64,000 nucleotides of DNA. Source: UBA1422 sp041859095. GTDB taxonomy: Bacteria; Bacillota; Clostridia; Peptostreptococcales; Anaerovoracaceae. The notes under the pieces are model-generated. The model was not told the DNA's origin and made no database searches. It worked only from the letters and a program-made list of their open reading frames with translations. Positions 38,401-44,267 of this stretch are shown piece by piece. Position 1 is the first letter of the stretch. The number at the start of each line of letters is the position of its first letter. Location of the stretch: positions 62,001 through 126,000 of the forward strand of contig JBHEKY010000016.1 of the NCBI GenBank assembly GCA_041859095.1, in the 5' to 3' direction. A program made the position numbers and the translations under genes.

Positions 38401-39847
38401 GCTGACCATTTTCGATGAGGGCAACCCGGTTGGGATGTTTGTTCTCAAGGGCTGTGAAAAGGTCAAATAATTTGTGGGTGTGAATGGGTTTGCTGCTTCT
38501 GTTAAATGCATATAAAACCGTTTCTTTTAATTCATCATTGAGCGGTAGCAAGGTATTGGTAGTCCGTTTCGGGTTGTCCAGCGCAGCTTTCAGAATGTGG
38601 CATAGATGAGTGTGCACTTCTTCGATTTCTTGATCTGTAAAAAGCTGGGTCAGATAGTCATAGCTGATGGCATACTTCTTGTTCTCTTCAAGATTGGTCA
38701 TATGAATACACAAATGCTCTTTTTGGTAACCGCTATAGTACCAATTTCCGGAAATGTGAACCGAAGATTCTCCGCTTTGCAACATCGTACCATCTTGATA
38801 GGAAAGAACCAGATGGAACAACTCTTCTGAACGATTCTGTAGTTTTAGCATTTCACTGAATGGAAAACGCTGATGGCGCAAGGAGTCCAACCAATGTATG
38901 CCAAACTGCTTGAAGCTTTCATCAAACGATAACTCTTCATCTACCGTAAAAACAAGCGGGAGTGTACTAACAAACATCCCACTAGTCTGTTTGAATGCAA
39001 AATTAACACGATTGAAAACCGGAACGCCAACTGTCAGGGTTTTTTCACCGGTGATTCGAGCCATATACGTGGCAAGTGCGATATAGAATACTGAGAAAGG
39101 CGCAATTCTGTTTTCCATACAAAAAGAATATATGGCATGATTCAACGTCTGCGACAGCTGGAACGTTTTTCTTCTTCCTACTGGACTTAAATTGTTGCCT
39201 TTAAATGTCTTGATTGAAGTGGCCGGACCTGCTTTCTCTAGTTGGCCTTGCCAAAACTCCTTGTCAGCTTGGTACGTATCAGAACCGAAATAATCTTTTT
39301 CGGCCTCAAGATGGTTGATATAGGGGGGTGCTTCTTCTAACGATGGTTGATTCCCCGCTACAAGCTCAAGATAGGTCTGTCCAATCCGGTTGCAAAACAT
39401 CAACTGAGTCCAGCCATCAGAAATGATATGATGCATTCTAACCAGAATTCCTGCTGAATTTGCGTCAATCCGATATACAATACAACGATATAAAGGCTCA
39501 TCATATAGCGGCAACGGATCTTTGCTCATGGTTGTTGCCCAATGGGCGATGCCCTCCTCATCCGTCATGGAAAAATCCAGGAATGGGAAGGTTTCCTTTT
39601 GGAAGGGAACGGTATATTGTTTCGGCACACCATCTTCCAGACAAATCCGAGTACGCAAAGAAATGTCCTTTTCAAGGACGATGTTAATCGCCTCCTGAAT
39701 CAGACTATAGCGTACCCGGTGGTTAAGTCGAATTTCGGTTGTGATGACGTTTATGGGAGTGCCCAAAAACAGGCATTCAAGATTCCAGATATTGGTCTGG
39801 TTTGCCGAAAGCGGATAATTTAGAATAGCATTCCCCTTATTTTCCAA
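32465..39847 (-). CDS. Dimodular NRPS, C-A-T-C-A-T-reductase
   Basis: A 2460-residue nonribosomal peptide synthetase. Domains: starter-position C1 (about 8-440, HHIISDG 139-145); A1 (about 460-935, YTSGSTGKPKG 598-608, YLTGDL 819-824, NGK-type K926); T1 (Ser978 in SGGNS); C2 (about 1035-1450, HHIISDG 1159-1165); A2 (about 1470-1955, YTSGSTGMPKG 1616-1626, K1945); T2 (Ser2034 in GGTS); terminal thioester reductase with NADPH motif TGGGGYLG (2115-2122) and catalytic YVRTK (2275-2279). All core motifs are intact. A C domain before the first A domain implies N-acylation, and the reductase implies release as an aldehyde. The start is TTG at 39847: an in-frame stop lies 3 codons upstream and no closer start exists. 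Confidence 0.95.
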   Translation of the reverse strand: MENKGNAILNYPLSANQTNIWNLECLFLGTPINVITTEIRLNHRVRYSLIQEAINIVLEKDISLRTRICLEDGVPKQYTVPFQKETFPFLDFSMTDEEGIAHWATTMSKDPLPLYDEPLYRCIVYRIDANSAGILVRMHHIISDGWTQLMFCNRIGQTYLELVAGNQPSLEEAPPYINHLEAEKDYFGSDTYQADKEFWQGQLEKAGPATSIKTFKGNNLSPVGRRKTFQLSQTLNHAIYSFCMENRIAPFSVFYIALATYMARITGEKTLTVGVPVFNRVNFAFKQTSGMFVSTLPLVFTVDEELSFDESFKQFGIHWLDSLRHQRFPFSEMLKLQNRSEELFHLVLSYQDGTMLQSGESSVHISGNWYYSGYQKEHLCIHMTNLEENKKYAISYDYLTQLFTDQEIEEVHTHLCHILKAALDNPKRTTNTLLPLNDELKETVLYAFNRSSKPIHTHKLFDLFTALENKHPNRVALIENGQRLSYSALRFRAGEIASALDTPGQLIAVILPKSIALYTAMVGIIQSGCAWVLISPDLPAARISEIIDDSGANKIITNNHKVCFALEFGVPVINVEEQKDYTSTVATPAKEDLAYVVYTSGSTGKPKGVEVTCRNLVNLVQAMKPYYSKDAVLSICSIEFDAFMLESIVPILLGKTIVIPEKNQLENPKAIANLILGYAVGFIAITPSRLGAYLADKDFQKAAGRLEKIICGGESISEDLIGRLENCTSAHIYNQYGPSETCVAVSVAQVNGKSRITAGKPMENCRLYVLDKWMQPLPVGVYGDLYIGGVCVGRGYRNNRELTAQKFINNPYETDDLLYLTGDLACWSAEGEIILAGRTDKQIKIRGLRIELEDISSCLAGYTGILDAAAKVFEVNEQPIVLAYYTSKKSFKESDLIRYLGEQLPYYMLPSRILHLEEMPLTHNGKVDDNKLPFPEEAISGREASNELQRSLLEIFSQVLNNDQLNVDSDYFLSGGNSLNAMETIGLIEERLGVRIKISDLYACRSVALIADQLGGVPIIARESRVAMPKAPIQDKYPLSSIQRGIYVQAHQDPTGLAYNMPGAFELEGAVDLDRLNSAFRTLVGTDEIFRMNFVFEEGTLWQIPGEYPELKVEEIEAQTFDQAASQFLRPFILNEGPLIRVGLWTQEEDKPVLFFDMHHIISDGLSTPILLKRFSALYSGKNSGVRYTYKDYLWSIKDRLVEQKDRDYWLSEFETMPHPLDLPVDHPRPEMFGFKGGIVTHILSKELSSQITDYCKGQQLTGYMFFAGVFAIMLSKYSGQKDIVIGSPVSNRSALELLDICGPFLETLPLRLLPSGTIEEFFQHLRQKVLNLLDHSKITLEEIIEGAGIPRSLSENPLFRVFFSMRPIDASSFDFDGNKASYRNILTGTSKLDLGLDVAESEDAYKLFFEYSQELFKEETIRLYARSFEATAREIISKNTMIVEEVSAISPQDRVKYIERPAKRVAPYLEMPLNEVICEHCSMFPDDLAVICGEQSLSFGQFLQRASEIAGLLNANGVEPGDKVGVVLNRNLDLLPALAGILMCGAAYVPFLDTQPEKRILYMMENAEVNIILCDEHTAHSIAGLNLNSVDIKTPAEPLKQPYSNKMTDTIYVLYTSGSTGMPKGVQLPHRAISNLLECIKEIMVMNNGRVLCTTNITFDIFITESLLALAQGFCVVLADEESMVLPYKLAELIEEHEVRVMQYTPSRLHINMQNRRFVQALSQIECVIVVGENMPASTVNAFKAATTGQLFNMYGPTEAAVYVTQGELFANEEVNIGRPLNNCRLYIVDTNMRVLPPTARGEICIAGICLADGYIGCDDLTDKMFVADSVISGERMYRSGDIGSQGLDGVFQCFGRVDSQIKMNGMRLEPQEIVDAMVKVGAEHAAVYPLKNKDGSITLYGFVSPETLDKERIKMELKQEIPAYMIPTEIFLLPTIPHNDSGKTDMKKLELHIKNPGNQLEMKLEPGIIRELPAKQPANTEVISEILLPIESQSTDSIGVLTAEGLLAIWEKTLGKTNLHKELTYFEQGGTSLGALGILGEYYNLGYRLTMADFYNHPSAVEQAVLLEERYGEKKPLMQETVSEKSESEEQMQRYVPTVRKRTQKATGQVFVTGGGGYLGVHLIQSLLDTGIEKIHCLVREGRETHFNNALSDFFGDDWLAQNQKKLRLVLGDVSKNKLGIKKAEYDELIKNVDKIYHCAADVRHYADVNESMSINVTGTKNVIELALKANAALHHISTTSVAADYVRGDADLNLQFFEMDFDIGQNWKDNVYVRTKFLAEDAIYRAIDIGLDAHVYRVGRLVGRAADGKFQENPESNAFFLLMRAIRLSKAIPVSMLEETLELTPVDECAQAILALGNSSLTTLHLASSHLISIQEIIKMDSGIEEVADHKYEQVLRDMVKRQGGPELTPLLDFINGRQNEKKKIAVSSMITQNELIARGIDWKESDPKILLSSFFN

Positions 39848-39912
39848 AGTCCCTTATACTCCTAATACCATACTATATATGGCAATGTCTGCAACAAATT
39901 ACAGTCTCTAAA

Positions 39913-39941
39913 ATTATAGAATATTCGGTAACATTTGTCAA
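39913..39941 (-). promoter_or_regulatory. Full-consensus promoter of the NRPS operon
   Basis: TTGACA (39941-39936) and TATAAT (39918-39913) with exactly 17 bases between them on the minus strand. Both hexamers match sigma-A consensus completely. The start would be near 39906, leaving a leader of about 60 bases with a small CCATA/TATGG dyad. Confidence 0.85.
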
Positions 39942-39998
39942 ATGATACGCACGTTTACCAAAAATCTCCATTTGCTTAAAAATACCTTATTTTTCAAC

Positions 39999-40034
39999 AA
40001 AAAAAGACCGTCACGTTGTAACAGAGACGGTCTT
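39999..40034 (-). terminator. Terminator of rpsB-tsf
   Basis: AAGACCGTC (40004-40012) and GACGGTCTT (40026-40034) form a 9-bp stem, followed on the minus strand by TTTTTTT. It lies 16 bases after the tsf stop codon. Confidence 0.92.
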
Positions 40035-40050
40035 AAATGGATGTTTTTTA

Positions 40051-40965
40051 TTATTGTCCGATTACTTTTGCAACCTCAGCAGCAAAGTCCTCTTCTTTCT
40101 TTTCGATGCCTTCTCCTACTTCATATCGTATGAAGGAAGCAACGCTCATTTCTTTGCCCAATGCTTTCCCTGCATCCGTAACGTATTGGCAAACAGTAAT
40201 GTCGCCATTCTTAACGAACTTCTGTTCAATCAGGCATACTTCTTTGATTTCTTTTTTTAGTTTGCCTTCAACGATACGCTCTACCATGTCGGCTTTTTTG
40301 CCTTCATTGATAACCAGTTGGGTCATGATTTCTTTTTCTTTGGCAAGGTATTCTGGGTCAACACCGGATTCATCCAGGAATTTCGGGCTCATAGAAGCAA
40401 CTTGCATCGCAACGTCTTTGCCGATCCCCTGTACATCCGCAACAGCAGCTGTTGTTTTGAGTCCAACAACTACGCCGATTTTTCCGTTGCCATGAATATA
40501 TCCGGAGTATACTGTGCCAGGTTCTTTGTAAGTTTCAAATCTTCTGATGTTAAGATTTTCGCCGATTTTTGCAATCTTAGCATTGAGGGCATCTTTGACA
40601 GTGCCTTCCCCTTCGTAAGTAGCCGCCATCAAAGCTTCTAAATCGTCAGATTTGATATCCAACGCCAGCTCAGCCAGCTGCTGCACGAAATCTACGAATT
40701 CTTGGTTTTTTGCAACAAAGTCTGTTTCGGAGTTCACTTCAACAATGGAAGCTACCGATCCGTCTTTGGAATATGCGGCGGCAACCAAACCTTCTGATGC
40801 GATTCGTCCAGCCTTCTTAGCGGCTTTGGCCAATCCCTTTTCTCTTAAGATCTCTATCGCTTTATCGATGTTGCCATCGGTTTCAGTTAATGCATTTTTG
40901 CAATCCATCATGCCTGCGCCAGTCATTTCACGCAGATCTTTTACCATTTGTGCTGTAACGGCCAT
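40051..40965 (-). CDS. tsf: Elongation factor Ts
   Basis: A 304-residue nucleotide exchange factor for EF-Tu. It begins MAVTAQMVKDLREMTGAGMMDCKNAL and has the SEGLVAAAYS and NSETDFVAKNQEF motifs of the core. It immediately follows rpsB; the RBS AGCGAGG lies within the rpsB end. Confidence 0.99.
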   Translation of the reverse strand: MAVTAQMVKDLREMTGAGMMDCKNALTETDGNIDKAIEILREKGLAKAAKKAGRIASEGLVAAAYSKDGSVASIVEVNSETDFVAKNQEFVDFVQQLAELALDIKSDDLEALMAATYEGEGTVKDALNAKIAKIGENLNIRRFETYKEPGTVYSGYIHGNGKIGVVVGLKTTAAVADVQGIGKDVAMQVASMSPKFLDESGVDPEYLAKEKEIMTQLVINEGKKADMVERIVEGKLKKEIKEVCLIEQKFVKNGDITVCQYVTDAGKALGKEMSVASFIRYEVGEGIEKKEEDFAAEVAKVIGQ

Positions 40966-41784
40966 TTATTTTTCCTCGCTTTCTTCAAGGGTCTCTTCTT
41001 GTGTCTCAGGTGCTTCTGCAACGACTTCAGCAACCTCTTCAACGACTTCTTCCACTGCATCTACCCCAGACATATCTTCCGCTTCGCCTGTGTCATAGCT
41101 TTCGCCTTGATTGGCTTCAATGATAGCGTCAGCCATGCTGCCTGCAATCAGTTTGACGGCACGAATGGCGTCGTCATTAGCAGGGATGATGAAATCCACA
41201 TCATCAGGGTCGCAATTGGTATCAACAATACCGATGACAGGAATACCTAATATTCTGGCTTCCTTCACGGCATTTGCTTCTTTTTTGGGATCCACAACAA
41301 AAATTGCTGCGGGCATGCCCTTCATATGTTTGATTCCACCGTAGAATCTTTCAAGCTTTTCTTCTTCATTCTTCAGTGTGAGCTTTTCTTTTTTTGTTAA
41401 TTTTTCGAATGTGCCGTCTTCCTGCATTCTTTGAATATCAAACAGTCTTTTAATTCTTGATGCGATGGTTTTGTTGTTGGTCAGTGTGCCACCCTTCCAG
41501 CTTTGGTTCACAAAGTACATACCGCAGCGAAGTGCTTCATCCTGAATGGCTGCCTGTGCTTGCTTCTTGGTGCCAACAAACAGTACGGGTCTGCCTGTTT
41601 CTCCAATGGATCTCATGAAGTCATAGGCGGCATCGATTTTTTTAACGGTCTTTTGGAGATCTATAATATAGATTCCGTTTCTTTCTGTGAAGATATAGGG
41701 AGCCATTTTAGGGTTCCATCTTCTTGTTTGGTGTCCAAAATGTACACCGGCTTCGAGCAATTGTTTCATCGAAATAACTGACAT
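40966..41784 (-). CDS. rpsB: 30S ribosomal protein S2
   Basis: A 272-residue protein beginning MSVISMKQLLEAGVHFGHQTRRWNPKM, with the GIPVIGIVDTNCDPDDVDFIIPANDDA signature. The last 40 residues form an acidic tail (EEVVEEVAEVVAEAPETQEE) longer than in most orthologues. CAGGAGG upstream fixes the ATG at 41784. It is preceded by its own promoter and a structured leader. Confidence 0.98.
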   Translation of the reverse strand: MSVISMKQLLEAGVHFGHQTRRWNPKMAPYIFTERNGIYIIDLQKTVKKIDAAYDFMRSIGETGRPVLFVGTKKQAQAAIQDEALRCGMYFVNQSWKGGTLTNNKTIASRIKRLFDIQRMQEDGTFEKLTKKEKLTLKNEEEKLERFYGGIKHMKGMPAAIFVVDPKKEANAVKEARILGIPVIGIVDTNCDPDDVDFIIPANDDAIRAVKLIAGSMADAIIEANQGESYDTGEAEDMSGVDAVEEVVEEVAEVVAEAPETQEETLEESEEK

Positions 41785-41826
41785 TCTATTTCCTCCTGGT
41801 TTTACCTCCATCCAAGCGTTGCCCTG

Positions 41827-41900
41827 AAAAAAACCGCAGTGCGGCACCCTTCTTCAAGTAGCTGGATGTGTGAATTTTGTATCGCCCCTATGGCGACACC
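41827..41900 (-). promoter_or_regulatory. Structured leader of rpsB
   Basis: The minus-strand leader holds two hairpins. The first pairs GTGTCGCC with GGCGATAC (plus-strand arms 41879-41886 and 41892-41899, one G-U pair). The second is a short GC stem CCGC-ACT-GCGG directly followed by T7 (41844-41827), which looks like a weak terminator. This could be an autoregulatory attenuator for S2, but the pairing was judged by eye. Confidence 0.45.
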
Positions 41901-41907
41901 GCATGTA

Positions 41908-41936
41908 AGTATACTATAAAGACATAACGGTTGCAA
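41908..41936 (-). promoter_or_regulatory. Promoter of rpsB-tsf
   Basis: TTGCAA (41936-41931) and TATACT (41913-41908) with a 17-base spacer on the minus strand. Confidence 0.7.
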
Positions 41937-41977
41937 TACTATTTTGTTCTTTTTTGAACACTTTTATCCCTGTATCG

Positions 41978-42346
41978 CTACTCCCCCAGCAAAAATCGAT
42001 TGAACTTTTTTCGGGCTTTATAGTAATTTTTCTCTCCCAAATGTGTTGATGTTAGATTGTCAAATAAGATTTCTCCCCTCGTCATTGCCAGCACTCTTGA
42101 GAGATTGATAATCAAGTAGGAATGACACTGAAAAAATTGTTCCCCCATCCCTATTGAAATCTTACTGATTCGTCCTGGAATTTGAATGGTATCTGTGTCC
42201 TTATAAATATTCAAATTGTCTCCAACCTGCTCAATGTATAATACGTCGTCGTATAGCACCTTAACAGATTCTGTTTTCGCAATTAAGGCAATCCAGTTTT
42301 GATCAGCTGTTTTTGTAGCTCCCCCTGTCATTTCTTTTCGTCTCAT
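41978..42346 (-). CDS. Stand-alone LytTR-domain DNA-binding protein
   Basis: A 122-residue protein. From about residue 25 it matches the LytTR DNA-binding fold: DVLYIEQVGDNLNIYKD, then IGMGEQFFQCHSYLIINLSRVLAM, the usual F-x-H-S-Y/L-I-N pattern. There is no receiver domain and no TM segment, so it is a single-domain regulator. GGGAGGG upstream gives the ATG at 42346. It lies between the rpoZ terminator and the rpsB promoter, so it is probably an independent unit. Its targets and signal are unknown. Confidence 0.85.
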   Translation of the reverse strand: MRRKEMTGGATKTADQNWIALIAKTESVKVLYDDVLYIEQVGDNLNIYKDTDTIQIPGRISKISIGMGEQFFQCHSYLIINLSRVLAMTRGEILFDNLTSTHLGEKNYYKARKKFNRFLLGE

Positions 42347-42395
42347 ACACCCTCCCATCTTTATACTATTCATGCGGTATCGCGGGGGACAATAC

Positions 42396-42421
42396 AAAAG
42401 TGCACCTCATGGTGCACTTTT
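42396..42421 (-). terminator. Terminator after rpoZ
   Basis: An 11-bp perfect stem, AAAAGTGCACC (42396-42406) and GGTGCACTTTT (42411-42421), with a 4-base loop. It has T-rich sides on both strands and could work bidirectionally. It lies 8 bases after the rpoZ stop codon. Confidence 0.85.
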
Positions 42422-42429
42422 TTGACTTA

Positions 42430-42627
42430 TTATTCTTCTCTTTTGTAGGTGATGTAGTCTTCTGCGATTTCTCTGGCTGCAACCGATACCGGTCGCTCCG
42501 AATCACAGTCATCCAGTAATGGCGGTTTCCCATCCACGATATCCCTGGCTCTTTTGGCGGCCAGGATAACCAATGTGTAACGGCTATCTGCCTTTTTTCT
42601 TATTTCGTTCACTGATGGATAAAGCAT
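42430..42627 (-). CDS. rpoZ: RNA polymerase omega subunit
   Basis: A 65-residue protein. It has the SRYTLVILAAKRARDIVDG core and a later PVSVAAREIAEDYI, both characteristic of omega. It assists RNA polymerase assembly. It directly follows gmk, with GGAGGAAG as RBS at the gmk end. Confidence 0.95.
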   Translation of the reverse strand: MLYPSVNEIRKKADSRYTLVILAAKRARDIVDGKPPLLDDCDSERPVSVAAREIAEDYITYKREE

Positions 42628-43236
42628 TTATTCTTCCTCCTTATATTCTTGAATCAATTCATATATATCTTCTTCCACTCTGGAATGTTCAGCAATGATA
42701 ATGGCCTTGACTCTGCTGACTGCTTCGTCCAAGTCACCATTGACAACACAATAGTCGTACTTGTCAATGTATGCAATCTCTTTTAAGGCCTCTCCTAGTC
42801 TGAGTTCAATGTCGCTTGTGGTCTCTGAGCCTCTTCCTGTAATTCTGGTTCGCAGTTCCGCCATGGACGGTGGCAGAATGAAAATCAACACACCTTTTGG
42901 GTAGGACTTCCTGATGTTCATGGCACCTTGAATATCAATTTCAAGGACTACATCCTTGCCTTCTTCCAGATTTTGCATAACCTTGGCTCTTGGGGTTCCA
43001 TAATACTCCCCGTACACCTTGGCATACTCCAGGAAACCGTTTTCTTTGATGGTCTGTTCAAATTGCTTATGGGTGACAAAATAGTAATTCTTGCCTTCGA
43101 TTTCGTCAGGTCTGGGTGCTCGTGTCGTCATGGAAATTGAATAAATCAAGTCATCGACTTCTTCAATAATCCGTTTGCTTATGCTTCCCTTCCCTGCTCC
43201 GGACGGACCGGATACAACCAACAGGCGTCCTTTCAC
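42628..43236 (-). CDS. gmk: Guanylate kinase
   Basis: A 202-residue enzyme that phosphorylates GMP. It has the P-loop VVSGPSGAGKGS, SMTTRAPRPDEIEGKNYYFV, and YGTPRAKV. The start is GTG at 43236: AAAGGAG lies 8 bases before it and the protein begins VKGRLLVVSG, whereas an earlier in-frame start adds 21 unmatched residues. It belongs to the yicC-gmk-rpoZ group; remA, often between yicC and gmk in Firmicutes, is not present. Confidence 0.97.
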   Translation of the reverse strand: MKGRLLVVSGPSGAGKGSISKRIIEEVDDLIYSISMTTRAPRPDEIEGKNYYFVTHKQFEQTIKENGFLEYAKVYGEYYGTPRAKVMQNLEEGKDVVLEIDIQGAMNIRKSYPKGVLIFILPPSMAELRTRITGRGSETTSDIELRLGEALKEIAYIDKYDYCVVNGDLDEAVSRVKAIIIAEHSRVEEDIYELIQEYKEEE

Positions 43237-43305
43237 TCTATGTCTCCTTTCAAGTGTTGTGCGAAAATGTATTATACCATCATACTTTGTCAGAGACAAG
43301 AGGCA

Positions 43306-44190
43306 TCACTCAATGTTCTGGATTTGTTCTCGTATTTTTTCAATTTCGCTCTTGATTTCCAACATAACACCTGTGATCTGCATGTCATTGGATTTGGATC
43401 CGATGGTGTTGGCTTCCCGATTCATTTCCTGCACCAGGAAATCAAGTTTTTTGCCGTCGGCTTTATCACTTTTGTGAATGATGTTCTCCAGTTGTACCAT
43501 ATGGCTGTCCAGACGAACTAATTCCTCGGTGATATTGGACTTGTCTGCAAAGATTGCTGCTTCCAGCAAGATTCTGTCCTCAGGCACAGTAATGTCCTTT
43601 CCAATCAGTTCGGTAATCCGGTCTTTCATTTTGTCGGCATAGACCTTGCTTACCAACGGCGCTCGGACTTCAATTTGTTTCAGCAAGTCACGGATGTTTG
43701 TTCCTCGAAGAATCAAATCCCCCATCAGTTGATTTCCTTCTGCACTTCTCATCCTGTCAAATGCGCTGAGTGCTTCTCGGAGGGCCTTTTCGATTGCCTT
43801 GGCCATATCTTCTTCGTCTTCCACATCGGGAATCGCACGCATCACATCAGGCAGTGACGAAAGCAATCTCAAATCAATATCGCCTTCCAGTGAAAACTGT
43901 TTTTTGAGCTCTGAAAGATTGTCCACATACTGTTTCGCGACCATGGTATTCAACTTGACATTGATATCATCCTCAGTAATGTTTTCGACCATGATGGAAA
44001 CTTCCATTTTACCTCGGCTTACGGTCTCTTTGACAATCCGCTTAATTTTGTCCTCTGCAAACGAATATCTGCGGGGCATTTTTACATTAATATCACTGTA
44101 ACGATGGTTGACGGAGCGAATCTCTACGGTGATGTGCCGTTTTTTGTCAGCAAACTCGCCCTTGCCAAATCCGGTCATACTCTTTATCAT
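43306..44190 (-). CDS. yicC: YicC-family endoribonuclease-like protein
   Basis: A 294-residue protein starting MIKSMTGFGKGEF, the family hallmark. The C-terminal DUF1732 end is KLDFLVQEMNREANTIGSKSNDMQI. Members act on small RNAs as endoribonucleases in E. coli (YicC) and B. subtilis (YloC). TAGGAG precedes the ATG. It is divergent from rqcH, with 77 bases between the start codons. Confidence 0.95.
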   Translation of the reverse strand: MIKSMTGFGKGEFADKKRHITVEIRSVNHRYSDINVKMPRRYSFAEDKIKRIVKETVSRGKMEVSIMVENITEDDINVKLNTMVAKQYVDNLSELKKQFSLEGDIDLRLLSSLPDVMRAIPDVEDEEDMAKAIEKALREALSAFDRMRSAEGNQLMGDLILRGTNIRDLLKQIEVRAPLVSKVYADKMKDRITELIGKDITVPEDRILLEAAIFADKSNITEELVRLDSHMVQLENIIHKSDKADGKKLDFLVQEMNREANTIGSKSNDMQITGVMLEIKSEIEKIREQIQNIE

Positions 44191-44231
44191 ACAATTTTCT
44201 CCTAACTATTTGAATTTATGATAATATGGAT

Positions 44232-44240
44232 ATTATAGCA
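44232..44240 (-). promoter_or_regulatory. Extended -10 promoter of yicC
   Basis: On the minus strand TGCTATAAT (44240-44232) forms an extended -10 element about 45 bases before the yicC ATG. No good -35 is seen. Confidence 0.5.
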
Positions 44241-44267
44241 TAGCTTTGGCGCGAAAGGAAAGCGAAT

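Noticed and set aside
32465..39847. A lipid or polyketide synthase as an alternative call for the large gene
   Set aside because: No ketosynthase or acyltransferase motifs; two complete C-A-T modules are clear.
42396..42421. The 11-bp palindrome as a transposon end or regulator site
   Set aside because: Its position right after rpoZ and the flanking T/A runs fit an intrinsic terminator better.
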